DNA of 64,000 bases from the NCBI RefSeq assembly GCF_019578655.1, contig NC_063264.1, forward strand, positions 24,761,688-24,825,687. The letters run 5' to 3'. The position numbers and the translations under genes are program-made. This document shows, piece by piece, positions 41,863 through 54,797 of the stretch (position 1 is its first letter; each line of letters starts with the position of its first letter). Origin of the DNA: Ricinus communis. Lineage: Eukaryota; Streptophyta; Magnoliopsida; Malpighiales; Euphorbiaceae. The notes under the pieces were generated by a model. That model did no database searches. It had not been told where the DNA came from and saw only the letters and a list, made by a program, of their open reading frames with translations.

Positions 41863-44532
41863 ATGGGCAGAAGTGTGAAGGGAGAAGCACCCAGTAGCCG
41901 AGTGGAGACCGCGAGAGAGCTTAGAGCAGTAAAGAGGGAACGACTGAGTCGGAACCGGGTTGAGTCGTCGACTCAGCAACCGCATCAAGATGATAGTGTT
42001 GTGGATCGGAGAGTCCTTCGGTCTAAGTATCTTGCTTTGTATAATAAGATCAACGGTTACTATTCTTAATCTTATTCTTGTTTTTTTTTTTTTTTTTTTA
42101 TTCAATTTTGAAATTATGAATGCAGTTGAGAGAGATGATTTAGCACAAGTTGATTCAGATAAGTTTGCTACCATCATAAAGGAGGTCGAAGATTTACATC
42201 AACATGGTATATATTTATTTATTTATTACTATTATGTTTGGTTATGTAAATATGCTTAATTATTGATGCTATCAGGCCTTGTTTGGAAACTAATCACATG
42301 TAATAGTTGAATTCTTCAAACTCATGTGAAACCATGAGGTTTTGTTTTAATATGAGAATTAGGTAAATAGAATAGAGTTGAATTATTGTTTTTCTTTTTT
42401 TTTACTTTTGTCAAACAAGGTGTTAGATGCTTTCTGTTTTATACAAATTATATAGTAGAATGAATGTGAAACTGTTGGGATTTCAGTACAAAGGCCAAGA
42501 GAGCAAGTTGCAGATGCAGAAGCATTGTTGGGAATTGCTAGCACATTGGTGACCTCTGTGAAGTCACAGTCCAACGAGGGAATTACTGCAGCAGATTTTG
42601 TTTCTGGTTTGCTTGCAGCCTTTGGCCAATCCAATAGGACATTAGGCAATGAAGGGATTGATGACAATTCCCCTACTTTTATCAACTGGAAGGATATTGG
42701 CCTTGTTGTTTCCCCTATTTTTAAAAAATGTAATGGGTTTAGCACAATGTAAGTTTCTTCCACTTTTTGAATGATGCTCCCTTTTTATTGTTTGATCTTT
42801 TTGCGTGCTGACTTGTGTTGCTTTTATTTATTTATTTTCTGGGGGTCAAGGGTTGGACCGATGAACACTGAGTTGAAGCAAAGAAAGGCTGCAGTTAATA
42901 GAAGTAGACGTGAAAAGCCAACTGAAAAATCTCAGCCTGAAGAGGTGATGTTGCTAATATCTAGTGTTTATTTGCTTGTAACTTTTAATAGCAAGACCAG
43001 ATAAATTGTTCGCTCCTGTATTGCAGATTGTGTGCTAATGAGGTTCTCTTATTGGGATTATGTTATGAAATCATTTCTTTTATTTTAGTCTTTACAATGA
43101 GTAGAATATAAGATTCTGCCTCCTGCTCGTGAGTTGTGATTTTAGATTGTAATACAGGGAGTTGCTTCCTGTTGGTTTGAATGTTTGAGTTTCTCATATG
43201 ACACTCCGAATTATGGAGTGTTAAATTTGCTTTTGCAAGTACTTGAACAATGTGCACCGACACACGTGTTGTCGTTCATGTAATTTAGGCAGATAATTCT
43301 GAGACAGAAAACTGATACTACTATGTCAGAGATGTTTGAGATCTTAAGAAGGAAAAAGCGGGCTAGGCTTGAAAATCTGATTGATGTTTTTAGATAGTCA
43401 ATGCAACTGTTCACCACAAATTTGCTATAGAACCGCTTCTTTATTTTAGTTTTAAAAATGAGTAGAATATAATGTCTTTTCTCCTGCTTGTGAGTTGTGA
43501 TTTTGAATTGTATTGTAGAGAGTTGCTTTCCTGCTGTTTTGAATGTTAAGTTTCTAAAATAACACCCCGAGTTTAATTGTTCGACTGGCTTGACTATGGA
43601 GTATACTTGAACAATGTGGACTGCTGACACAAGTATTGTGATCCATGTATTTCAGGTTGATGATTCCGAGGCAGAAAAGAAAACAGATACTGATAATAAC
43701 ATGTCAACAATGTTTGAGATCTTAAGAAGGAACAAGCGGGCTAGACTTGAAAATTTAATCTTGAACAGAAGGTCTTTTGCACAGACTGTGGAGAATTTAT
43801 TTGCTCTGTCATTCTTAGTTAAAGATGGACGGGTTGAGATTATTGTTGATGGAAGCGGCCATCACCTCGTTTGTAAGATATCATTTTATCAATCAATTCA
43901 GTATTTGCATTTTGTATGTTCTCTACTTTTTGGCTGATCTCCTTTTATATTACTTTTTTCATTCTCTTCAGCACCTAGGAATGCTCCTGCTGCCAGTTCT
44001 GTGATGTCAGGGGAGGTTGCTTACAGGCATTTCGTGTTCAGATTTGATTTCAAGGATTGGAAGGTATATGATAGGAATTATATATTTAATGATGCTATTT
44101 ATCAGATGAGTGTTAGCATATTTTAATTTCGAGTTTAAGAGCATGTTATGCCTGCTTTTGCACAATGACTATAGCCTCTAGATCCATAAGAATATAAAAA
44201 GCACCCTTTTTTATTATTACCTTATTGACACTTGATTTCCTTTCCATTACTTTTCTAAGCTTCTCAGTTTTGCTTTGCCAATACTTGATTTTCAGGTAAT
44301 GATGGACATGGTGCCGCAAGGTGATGAGCTAATGCCGGATAGGAAAAACTCTGTTTCTGAGACGGAGCCTGAAACTAACATTAGTCAAGGAAATACGAAC
44401 AGGACACCTATTAGGAAATTATGTAGGAACCGTGGTCTTGTTGTACAAGAAGATTCAGTTGTAGAAGACTCTCCTGAAATTGAAGCTGCAAAGGGCATTG
44501 GCTCCCTTAGGTGTAGACGTAAGATCACTTGA
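41863..44532 (+). CDS. NSE4A: NSE4, kleisin subunit of the SMC5/6 complex
   Basis: Seven exons, 41863-42055, 42126-42206, 42487-42748, 42851-42944, 43656-43872, 43972-44063 and 44296-44532, all GT-AG and in phase, give 391 aa, near the usual plant NSE4 length. The protein is the kleisin that bridges the SMC5 and SMC6 heads and acts in the nucleus in DNA repair and chromosome stability. The N-terminal half carries [15 protein letters not shown] and the helical [17 protein letters not shown]. The C-terminal winged-helix domain is about 245-320 ([35 protein letters not shown]). The C-tail is charged. The start follows a pyrimidine-rich leader. Intron 4 carries a broken duplicate of exon 5. ENR lies convergently 1.0 kb away. 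The name NSE4A follows the Arabidopsis pair; A or B cannot be separated by eye. Confidence 0.93.
43070..43770 (+). repeat. Tandem duplication in NSE4 intron 4/exon 5
   Basis: Copy A (about 43070-43397) and copy B (about 43435-43770) share, in order, ATGAGTAGAATATAA, TGTGAGTTGTGATTTT, GAGTTGCTT, ACTTGAACAATGTG and the exon 5 start; the period is about 365 bp. Copy B holds the functional exon. Confidence 0.85.
43289..43397 (+). pseudogene. Broken duplicate of NSE4 exon 5 in intron 4
   Basis: The segment after acceptor-like TTTAG reads, in two frames, as the start of exon 5. From the second possible acceptor (GGCAG) it continues [17 protein letters not shown], against [17 protein letters not shown] in the real exon, then ends at TAG (43395-43397). 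From the first acceptor the frame reaches TGA after eight codons. The exon is cut before the winged-helix half. If spliced in, either form would truncate NSE4 near residue 245 or earlier. Confidence 0.85.
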
Positions 44533-45565
44533 GGGAGGGATTCCATCATTTGATTAACATCAGAATCAGATAGCAACGGTGTGCAGGTTCCATCACTTTT
44601 TGGCACATAAGGTGTACTTATTTTGGGTCTTGGTTAGTTTTCTAATTTATATGCTTCTTCCTTGGCAATCTATTGATGCCTTTTATCACACTAACTTGAG
44701 AGTAGTTTTCCAGTTAATGTAAATTTTGTTTATCAGTCTTACAGCTTCACATGGTTCGAGATTGTTTTGAGTGTTAAAAAAGCAGATCTATTTTTCTTAT
44801 AAATTGCTTCATAAAACATGCTTTTGTAAGAAGCATCAATTCACATGGTTTCTTCTGAAAACAGTTTTTCATTTGCAAAGAAAATAACATCCTAGACAGC
44901 AAATTTACATCCAACTGAAGATACTAATTGAATAGCAGAGGTTCACGCATTCCACAGACATCAAATTGATCTTTGGAGTTTAATCTGCTGCATGAATTGG
45001 AAGGTTCAATGGCTTTCAGAGTGGACTTTGTTCATATATATTTAATTCTTTTTTTCCCTTTATAAGATGATTTAGAGCTAATATTAGTGGTAATAATGGA
45101 CCGTCACAACATGGTGTCTTACTCTAATGGTAAAATGAAACTATTTTTGAAGTAATTATTAAATTCAAACTGCAATAATTATTTTTTTTTGAAAAATTAA
45201 AGGACGATCACAAGCAAATTTTGCAGGTCTTTACAACATATGATAGAATGGGTTTTGCAAGCAACAAATCAGAATTTGCTGATTTTCTTTCTCCTTTTCT
45301 ACATAATCATGTCAACACTAGAAACTGGAAATTTACACCATCAAAGGAAATTTGTACACCTCACAATCATTGATTCAGATTTATCAGCACATTCAATGGG
45401 ATCCCTACTTAAAAAGAGAGCTCATCGGAAAAATTGGTGCTGCTGACCGGCCATATCAGGGCAACACACTAATGCCGACGAAGGTATCAGGAGTCAGGAA
45501 AGGAGACTGGGCAGCATTAACTAAAACTAAAGTTTCACTCGTTATGAATATGCCTATGGTTAGCT
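44533..45565. other. Convergent 3' flanks of NSE4 and ENR
   Basis: 3'UTRs and spacer between the two stop codons. Frames seen here (plus 45240-45636) run antisense over the ENR last exon and have no domain. Confidence 0.6.
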
Positions 45566-48500
45566 CTAATGCTTGTCTTTTGGGATGCCGAGGTCTGTCA
45601 ATATTGGACTGTCAAGGCCAATGCCCATTGCATTGAGGCCATTGTCAACATATATAAGAGCACCAGTGATAGCAGAAGCCAAAGGCGATGCTAAGAATGC
45701 TGCTGTATTCCCCACCTCGTCTATTCCATCAATTTGTTTAATTTAGTAACTGTTATCGCAATGATAAAACAAACAAAAAAAACCATAGAATCAAGAAGTG
45801 AAGTACTCATCACCTGCAGATAGTTCTTTTTGCAGGGGTGCATTTGCCAACGAATACTCGATCATTCTGTCAATAAATCCAATTGCTTTTGCAGCTCGGC
45901 TTCCTAGCGGACCTGCCAGTCATCAGAGGCAATGAAATGGAAGACACTTTAAGTTAAGAGAATCACTAAGCAACTAAAAGAATGTTGAGCCCATGGAATT
46001 ATGCCATTAGATATAAAGAAAATAGTGGAAAAAACAGAACAGCAGTAGTACCAGCAGATATTGTGTTGACTCTAATTTTGTATTTCCTTCCAGCTTCAAA
46101 GGCAAGCACCTGAATAGAAGTATGCCAAAATCATGAGAGATGTAGGGTGAAAGACTCGAGCAGAAAAGAAATGAATACTCACTCTTGTGTCACTCTCAAG
46201 AGCAGCTTTGGCTGAACTCATGCCCCCACCATATCTGTGTATAAAAAAATTCAAGAACCATCACCAACGAGAACGAATAATTCGTCAACAGATGCTAGAC
46301 TGGAAAGGAACAGAATAGATACCCTGGGATAATTCTCTCAGAAGCAATGTATGTAAGAGAGATTGAAGAGCCACCTGTATCAGCACAACTTTTAGATCTT
46401 ACATGGCTTCTGCAGAAATTAAGGTTAAATTCATGTTGCTATACAGACAAGCAAAAAAAGCATGCCTGGATTCATTATTGGTAGGAAATGCTTGAGCAAG
46501 GAAACATAAGAGTAACTTGATGCAGATACAGCTGCAAGATATCCTTTCCTTGATGTCTCTAATAAAGGTTTGCTCACCTATAAAGAGATGATTTATTCTT
46601 AGGCAGAAATGGCAATAATGCATAAACTTTTCGAGATTAGAAACTATGTACCTCTGGCCCATTAGCAAGTGAGTGCACAAGGATGTCAATACTGCCAAAA
46701 TCCTGTTTCACTGATTCAGCAACTTCCTGCAATAAATTCACCACATAAACATCAATGGGTAGTTAAACTGTTTATCTAGTTCATAACTGAAATGCTTTAA
46801 GGTGGGCTCAATTTAACAAGCTCACACCAAATGTTGGAAGTTCAAAAACAGAGAAGGCTTTTTTAGAATATCCCTCACTGTTATTTCAAGGCATGTTCTT
46901 TATAGAAACATTTGAACAGTACAGCACATGTGATTGGGGGCACAGAACCAAACATCATCAGATATTCAACCAGAAGTGCACTCTGAAGATTTTGCAGAAA
47001 GCAAATGAAAATTATTGTGCAACTATCAGCAATATCATAAAATGGAATTAGGGGTAGTTAACTATATTATTTAAATATATCCCACCGAGTTGCTACGACT
47101 ACAAATCAAAAGAAGTAAATAAATATAGAGATTAACATCAACTTTTCTACAGAACGAAATGGCAAATGCTATGATTGATTTTGTATATTTTTGCTAAATT
47201 CTTCAATCATTAAATATGGCTGGTACCATTTTGATGTATTTCAGTTCTTCCAAACAACAGCGGCTTGATCTTTTGAAATTGATCGCATTAATTCTATATC
47301 CTACTCAAAACATGCTCCTCATAAGGCAAAAGGGATGATCGAGAAAACCAAAAGTACATTAATAAACTGAAAAACTGAACCCAAAAGAAAAAGCCAATAA
47401 TTGGATTGATCATTTCAATTTCGGTTTGGCATTTTCGGTGTTCTGTTTTCTAGGTTCACATTTGGTCTTTGCCTTTTAAATTATCACCAATTAACTAAAG
47501 CTATGTCAACATGTGAAAACACTTTAAGATGTAACAGCTGTTGAGAGCTTTGGCTGTTGTTTGAGTGGCATATAAATGAGTATTCAGGTCTAGATTCAAG
47601 ACAAACCATCCCTCTATGTTTACCCCTTCATTTTATTCAGTTATTTATTCTCTTTTATTTCAGTTTCACTTGTACAGGCTTTCTTCTTTCTTTATGCAGG
47701 CTCTTCCCATTTTTTACAATAATACCGTTTCAATCTACTTAGACAATGGCAGCAACTGTCCGAGATGTACACTTTCATTTTACTCTCATCTTTTCATATC
47801 TTTGTTTCCTCATACTCTCCCTTTAATCTAGTTGTTTTGGATGAACCCAACTGGCCAGTTTTGTTTGTGATCTCTCTATCCTCATCAGCAGACAGTAATT
47901 GTTCTCTCTGCCTTCCCTTTCTTTTGGATTGATTACAGATTTATCAATCACAACAAATACCAAAGTTGTCAAATCACAGAACACATTAAGGTGCAAAGGG
48001 AACACAATTCAGGTGCATGCATGAGGGATATTAGTGTCCATGTTACAAACATGCATAACACTGTAAATGTACTAATAACACTAAATTTCAGCTGAGAACA
48101 CATTCAAGATCACATGACAGCTAAAAAGGTCCATAAAGAAAACATTTAAGATGAGCATTCAGTGTATCATTTGGATAAGACACATAAAATCAGACTACAA
48201 CAGTTCAAATGCAGTAATGAAAGAAGTAATGGGAAAGGAATAGGTGTCGGAAATTGAATTGAAATCATTAAGATCAGACTACAAGGACTAAGAAGAAGCC
48301 AATAAGGAATTAAAAAAGCCAAAGGAAATTGTCGGAGGGGAGGGATTTGTAATTCAATAAGATGGAATGTAGGAAAACCAAAAAGTTATTGACAAAACCG
48401 AGGGATATGTCCAAAAGAAGCAACAAAATGTGGAAGGGGAAGATTACACGTTTAGTGCTTTAAGTTGCTAGAGCCTGTAGGAGAGTCTTGCTTTGGGAGA

Positions 48501-50529
48501 AACATACAACAGATAGTCTTAGGTCAGTGATCTTATTGTTCTCTTGTATATGGATTTTGATCTTATGCAGTTTCTCATTGTTCCATACATAGCTAACAGT
48601 CTAGACTAACGAGTTAAATAGTATACATGCATCTTTGAGCCTAATTAACTAGACAATGCAAGCCTCTAGATTCTAACTCGGTATTAATCAATTTTTCTTA
48701 TTAAGTTTATTTTGCCACAAGCTGCTCAGCAATTTAGATTCAAAGATTTTGGTGAAGGCTGGAATAGAGAAGAAAAAAAAGAAAAGAAATCTTTTAATTC
48801 TAAATATGCCATCAAGTATGACCTCAAACATTCTGAACCCGAAAATGGAAAAACAAAAAACAGAGAGGATTGTCCTGGCTGGGGGAGGGAGGCTTTGGGT
48901 TTGAGGGGCTCAGAAAAGTCTTCTAAGTAAAGCATTTCTAAGTTAATCGCAGCAAAAGAAGGTTTCGACATACCTGAACAGTCCAATTAGCGGATCCTGC
49001 ATAACGCTTATTTGTTTTTATCTGCGCAAAGTAACATCAAAACTTGTTAGTTGAGAACCATTTAGGAAAATGTTATTTATGGAACAAACAGTATTATTCT
49101 TTGCCATTACATCTTCAGGCACATCGTCAAGGTTGTCAAACACTGCATCAAGGGGATATATTTTGGTGATCTCCATCAAAGAACCATCTGGTAACCTGAA
49201 ATATAAAATTGTTCATTAGCAAATGTCATTTACAGGTATTACCGATTAGAATGCAACTTAAAGAAGTTACATAATCTTACACTCGTGATTTGTCAAACTT
49301 TCCTCGTCTCAGGCTGGTTTCAAAAATATTCAAAGCCTATATAGTTTATTAGTCAGTAATAGAGTAGCTTTTACACAGCTCAGAAAATCTCAGAGAACTT
49401 ATCATGCAAAATAAGGGACCGCGAATTACTTACAGGTACCCATGTTCCAACCAGAATTTCAGCACCTGCAGCAGCAAGAGATTTCGCTATTGCCCAACCA
49501 TAACCATTGTCATCAGCCACACCAGCAATAAAAGCCCGTTTACCTACACTCCAAAAATAGCTTCAGAGTTCAGACTGACATAAAAGTACTAAAAGAATGG
49601 GAAGAGGAAGGCCTTAATGAAGTCCTAAACATTAACTTTTCAGAGAATGATTCCAGTACACTCAGTTGAGTTTGTGAAAAGTGGTCTACCAAATGGTACC
49701 TACATTCCAGGACTCCTTTTATCACATTATTACTAGCTTAGAGCATCCAACAAGCTTTTAAATTATACTCCTTTTCTATTATAGAAAGTTTGTGTGAAAA
49801 TTAGGCCTCCAAGAGACTCTAATTCATCCTCCTTCCCTAAAATAACTTAAAAGCCACATTCTCTCTCTTTAAATTTAAGGGGAGAGAAAATAACTCTTAA
49901 GAATATTTTATTATTTCTCTCTTTACTTTTTCTTCCTTCGTTTTTTTGAGATTCACATTCTCCTTTTTTTGAGATTTACATTCTCTCTTTTCTCTTTATA
50001 ATAAAAAGTTAATTAGAAAATACAATAGCGAGTGTTGCTGGAACACATGCATCATTTCAGGACAAATTAAAATAGGGAGTTAATTGTTTATAATCTAATA
50101 AGCATAAAGACAAAGATTGACACCGCAGAAAAAGGAAAGAAAATGAAAGGAGAATATAAGCAAAAGGGCCCATAACATCATTTTCAGAATGAAATACACA
50201 AATAAATTTCTGTAACAAAAGGGAGGAAAACAAGAATACACAGAAATACCTTTCAAATCAATTGGCAATCCAGGCGCCCGGTTATTTTCACTAGATTCAG
50301 ACATTGCCTTTGTAGCAATCTTACGGAATTTAACCCAATATGACATAGAATCATAACTCTGAAAAGGTTGCATAGATGATAAATGAGAGGCACTGACAAA
50401 CCTAGCCCATGATGCCTCTTTAGAATTGGCAGCAATTATACTAGCGCCTGCCTTCACAACTCTGCGAGAAGAGTAAAAGCAGGGCCGTGCCGTTGCCATT
50501 TGTAAGCCAGAGGCTGCAGCAGCCGCCAT
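45566..50529 (-). CDS. MOD1: Enoyl-[acyl-carrier-protein] reductase (NADH), plastid
   Basis: Twelve coding exons: 50529-50250, 49543-49434, 49336-49281, 49195-49111, 49021-48974, 46726-46652, 46577-46466, 46374-46323, 46234-46183, 46109-46052, 45912-45814, 45720-45566. They give 393 aa, as expected for plant ENR. It catalyses the last, NADH-dependent reduction of each fatty-acid synthase cycle in the plastid stroma. The first ~85 residues ([16 protein letters not shown].., Ser/Ala/Arg-rich) are a transit peptide. The nucleotide site is [14 protein letters not shown]. The catalytic Tyr264, Tyr274 and Lys282 (YIASE, then YGGGMSSAK) keep the 10- and 8-residue spacing of plant ENR. It ends DLGIPKDKH. 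Intron 7, 46465-46375, has a GC donor (CCAG|gcatgc). Intron 5 is 2.2 kb. A 5'UTR intron (50884-50554) precedes the ATG, which is the first with a good transit peptide. Confidence 0.95.
49741..50047. mobile_element. MITE-like insertion in ENR intron 1
   Basis: Starts GAGCATCCAACAAG and ends near TGTTGCTGGAACAC, imperfect inverted ends of the GAGCATCYAACA type common to plant MITEs. It contains a tandem GAGATTCACATTCTC / GAGATTTACATTCTC. No clean target duplication was seen. Confidence 0.35.
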
Positions 50530-50934
50530 TTTCGATAGATAAGAAAACAGTGACCTGCAAAATATGTCAACGTCACCATCTCCGATATCATAAAACAGTA
50601 AATTTAACAAGTTCGGCTCCATCTTGGAAACTGCATTAATATTATAAGATTGCCAACATTATGATTACCCAGAAAAGAATATTACAGTGGATTAGCCAAA
50701 ACACCAAGAAAATAAGCTCAAAAGAACGTATCTTTACATAATAATCAGCTAGAATCAGAAATAGAGAACAAAACATAACAACTTCAGTTATCTAAAATCT
50801 CAAAATGGGTAACAAATGACACCCACAAAAAACAATAAATAAGCAGAAAGAAAGCAAAGACAGAGAAAGAGAGAGTTCGTTACCAATGTGGAGGAATGGA
50901 GAGAGCCAATGTGGAAGAGTGTAGTAGATAAAAT

Positions 50935-52260
50935 AGATAATAATAATTACTGGGTCTGAGGTTGGTTACAAAGGGGGTTTTACTTTTTTTAGTGCCTTTA
51001 GTTAAAAGCAGGGTTTAAGTTTTGGGACACTGCAGTTATTCACAAGGGCATGTTGTTGCACTAAAATGGTGATGCACAAGCTTGGCCATTTACCATTCTA
51101 TCCTCTCTTTTGTGTTTTTTCTTTTTATGAAAAATATAAAATATTTGGATTTGAAGGCCAATTTCTGTGGGGACAAAGTGTTAATTTGGCCTTTAAACTT
51201 ATGTCTAACAGTCACATACACCTATTTAATTTTTTTAGTTTTAGTTTAAACTTTTTTACCAAATAGCTTTTTGAATTTATGTTTAAAGGTCAAATATATC
51301 TAATTTAAATTTTTTAAAAAAATTTAGGTTTTAATTAAATTATAAAAATTTAAGATAATATTTATTTTATTAATTTACTGATATAATATCTAGTGACGCG
51401 CTATATAATTGCGTATTTGAGAAATTTTAAATTTAACTAACCTAAAAATGATAAATATTAAATAAGTCAAATTTCAACTTTATAAGAATTAAATAAGTTA
51501 AATTTTAATTTTCTTAATAAATAGGTCAATAACTTATTATTTTTGGGTCAATTAAATTTAAATTTTAAACTTTGTCAAACATGCTTTTGTATAGTGTCAC
51601 TGTATGTTGTATCAGTAAATTAAGAAATGGATCCGGAAGCTAACTTCCTTATTTATGTATATCTGTATTTAATTTTATTGTTTAACGGACTATTCCCTAT
51701 AAATGCAGCATAATATTTCTACACATCAAGCACTACAGCATATGAAGTCCATCTGAGTCTAGCATATTTTATTAAGCCCAATCCATATTAAAGTTATATA
51801 TCTAGCTTACTAATTAATTATGCATATACATACCTAGTCTGACCAAATTACAAATTATGCTTTAACTCTCAACCTTTAAGCCTAATGGACTATTTTTATG
51901 ATAGAGGTCGTTATGTGTAAACCTAATTCTGATGTAACCCAATTCTAACTAAATCTACTTTTATTTTAGAACTTGAGTCCGATTAATATTAATTAACCTA
52001 TTAGGCTACAATTTTCTTATTGCTCCAATTTTTAACCTAAAGTCTATGTGTCTATTTTTTTATTAGGCAGTCATGTTACAATTATTTACTATATATTAAC
52101 TATGAAACAAACAAAAATAAAGAATAAAAAGATAGATCTAGCTATTACAACCCAACCTGCAACTAAAGTTGCAAAGAAAAGTGATAAAACATAGTTACAG
52201 TACACAAAACCAATGAAAATATATCAGAACTCGCGAAACATAAAAATATAGGGCAAAAAG
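50935..52260. other. Intergenic DNA upstream of ENR
   Basis: The ENR first leader exon is about 50930-50885, with donor CATTG|gtaacg; no clear TATA box. The rest is AT-rich with no gene. Confidence 0.5.
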
Positions 52261-52261
52261 G

Positions 52262-53354
52262 TGTAGAGCCGATTCGATATAGACATAGAGCCAATCAGCT
52301 CTGGGGAATCCAGACTGATTTCTTCAACTTTCTATATATTTCTCACGTCCCAGAGCTGATTTTAACATGCGTAGAGGGTAAAAATCAATTAGTTTATGAA
52401 AGAAATAAAATAAAAATAGCAAATAAAAATAAATTGAGCCAAAAATCCTAAAAGCTATACAAACCCTTAAAAAAAATACATAGTAAACAAATATAACATA
52501 TTAATCATATAATCATAACCTAATTTGATTACAAAATCATAATGGAAATAGACATCTAATCATATAATCCTATGCATATGATTAATCAGACTCTAAAACC
52601 CTAATGTTGGCATATTATGAGATTTAAAAACCCAATAAATCTGTATCATGCAGATTAACAGGAAACTTTAATCTAATCATATTAATCATAAAAATAAAAC
52701 AGTAAAAGTAGCCTTAATAATGCTTTTAAGGAAAAGCATAAAAAATAAAAAATAAAAACAAAAAAACCAGTTTAGAGTGATTTTGATGATGATGGATGCA
52801 TGTTGGAGAATCTTTAGGTTGTCACCATAGTTGATGGTTCTGCGAGTCTCAAGCGATGAAGAAGCAGTTGAATCAAAGATTGGTTGGAATCTAGTGCTGG
52901 ATGTGATATTGGGAAAGCTTTTGTCGACTTAGAAAAGGTTTTTGAAAAAACATTTCTTTCTTAGTGGCCTTTGTTCTTAGTGATCTAAACCTTTTGCCTA
53001 GTGATGAACATAAGTTTTTTTTTATTTCTCAAATCAATACTAGCTTATGTACTTTTCTCTTCGGTTATTCTCTAGTTTCTTGTTATTCCCTTAACCTTAA
53101 ATATCTCTTTCTATTTATAGAGGTAGGGTTTCAAAGTAAACCTTAAAGTAACGGATAATCTTAGATTTTTCAAAAAATAAATTGATAAATACCCAATATT
53201 AATCATTTAAAATTTTAATAAATATCATTAAAAATTTATAATTATCGTCAATTACCTTCCAGAATTTGCATATGGGCTTAAAAGCATCAAAGAAAAACGA
53301 TGTCGAATGAGAAAATCCTAATCGACACTGTAAAGAGCTGATCGGCTCTATACA
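52262..53354 (-). mobile_element. LTR-like or inverted-end element, unclassified
   Basis: Left end TGTAGAGCCGATTC; right end, on the other strand, TGTATAGAGCCGATCAGC. Between lie a strong TATA box on the minus strand (53111-53120) and a T-rich leader. Variants of AGAGCYRATYRGCTCT recur at 52287 and 53333. There are TG..CA ends and a promoter but no coding and no clear target duplication: perhaps a decayed solo LTR read on the minus strand. Confidence 0.35.
53111..53120 (-). promoter_or_regulatory. Strong TATA box in the 52.3-53.4 kb element
   Basis: CTATAAATAG in the context CCTCTATAAATAGAAAGAG on the minus strand, near the plant TATA optimum. It has no gene directly downstream. Confidence 0.5.
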
Positions 53355-53359
53355 TGGAA

Positions 53360-54790
53360 AGTTTGACAAAAATCTATAATTAGATCCCTAAATTTGTGAA
53401 ATATATTATTTTGACCCTCAAACTTTATTTTTCTTTACAAATAACTCCAAATTGATTTTAAAAAGATAATTTTAGTTGGATTAACCTCAAACCTAACCTC
53501 AGACTCACCTGTCCTTCATTTCTCGAGACCTGAGAAGACAATAATTTTCATCATAGGATTTTTCGTAATTCTTTCGATACTTAGCTCTGAAAAATAGATG
53601 CTGACACAGGGGCCATTACAAATGAATGCATATCTATTTTTTATCTCACCATCCGGATAAAGCGCATGCATTTTTTTTGGAGTACCTCGTGCGTGACATG
53701 TGGATATCTTGGCACATATGATGAATAATGCAGGCACTTTAAAAAAATTTATATGTAATCTCATATTACTTATCTATGTAACATAGATGTGTGGTCATGC
53801 TATGTGTGTAATTGAACAACTATGTTATGTGTGTAACTGTAGGTGGACGTATTTATAGAAATGAAATATTCATAGACTTAATAATTTTGTAATTACATTG
53901 ATTTTATTTGGAAAGTAAATAGTAGTCTCATTAAAATGAAATTTATTATAATGTTTTAATGGTGTCTATTATGTTAGTGTGTGTTTAATTTATCTTGATT
54001 TATAAATCTAAACTTGCTTTCATTATTTTTATTTTTATATGTGTAAAATAGGGTTTTATATTATTCTTTTTTTAGATATGCGCACACCTTAATATAAAAG
54101 GGTATAATAGTAATTTTGAATTTAAAATGTTTTCGTTACCTATTCTTTCTTTCCCCACCCTTTCTTTTTCCTTGCTTACTTTTTCCCAAACAAAGTGTAA
54201 AAGAAAAGGATAGTCATCTTCTTCGCCATTTTTTTTCTTCTTCACTGTTTACCTTCTTCTTTACTGTTTACTTTCTTCTTTCTTTTTCATTCATTGTATG
54301 ATAAAGAACCACCACCAAATCTCACAATTAGAAATTTCTTTATAATTTTTTTTCTCATGATTCAACAACAGCTGATTGTATTATAAAGAGAGGCTGGCTT
54401 CTTAAGCACCACACTAAGGTTCCTACTGTCATTGCTTAATGGCTTTAATTAGTTATGCACTGATCTTGAAAATCTCAAGTATTTTCCAATTTTACATTTT
54501 TAATTACTCGATTTGAATTTTTCAATCTATTAATATAATTTGCTGCATTGTGGACATACCCTTGATTTCATAAAAAGAACATCAAATTGGTTATAAAAGA
54601 TATGGTCAAGAAAAACAAGAATCATAACTATTATAAACGAACGAAGAAGCCGACCTTGTATTCGAAAAGCATCGAGTTTTTAACTGCTTCAAAACGGTGT
54701 GTTTTAAAAGTGCTTTTTATGAGTCAGTAAAAAAAAGTTGATTCAATATTACCTTTTTACCATGTTTGCAAATAGCCACCGTGACAATCG
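53360..54790. other. Intergenic DNA, no gene seen
   Basis: Repeated phrase TATGTGTGTAA near 53803 and 53827, pyrimidine-rich stretch at 54130-54300. No supported coding. Confidence 0.5.
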
Positions 54791-54797
54791 AAACTAA

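Noticed and set aside
45240..45636. Two plus-strand frames of 68 and 94 codons
   Set aside because: Antisense to the ENR 3'UTR and last exon; no domain.
48712..48986. Frames on both strands within ENR intron 5
   Set aside because: No domain and no splice context; the intron's flanking exons are well defined.
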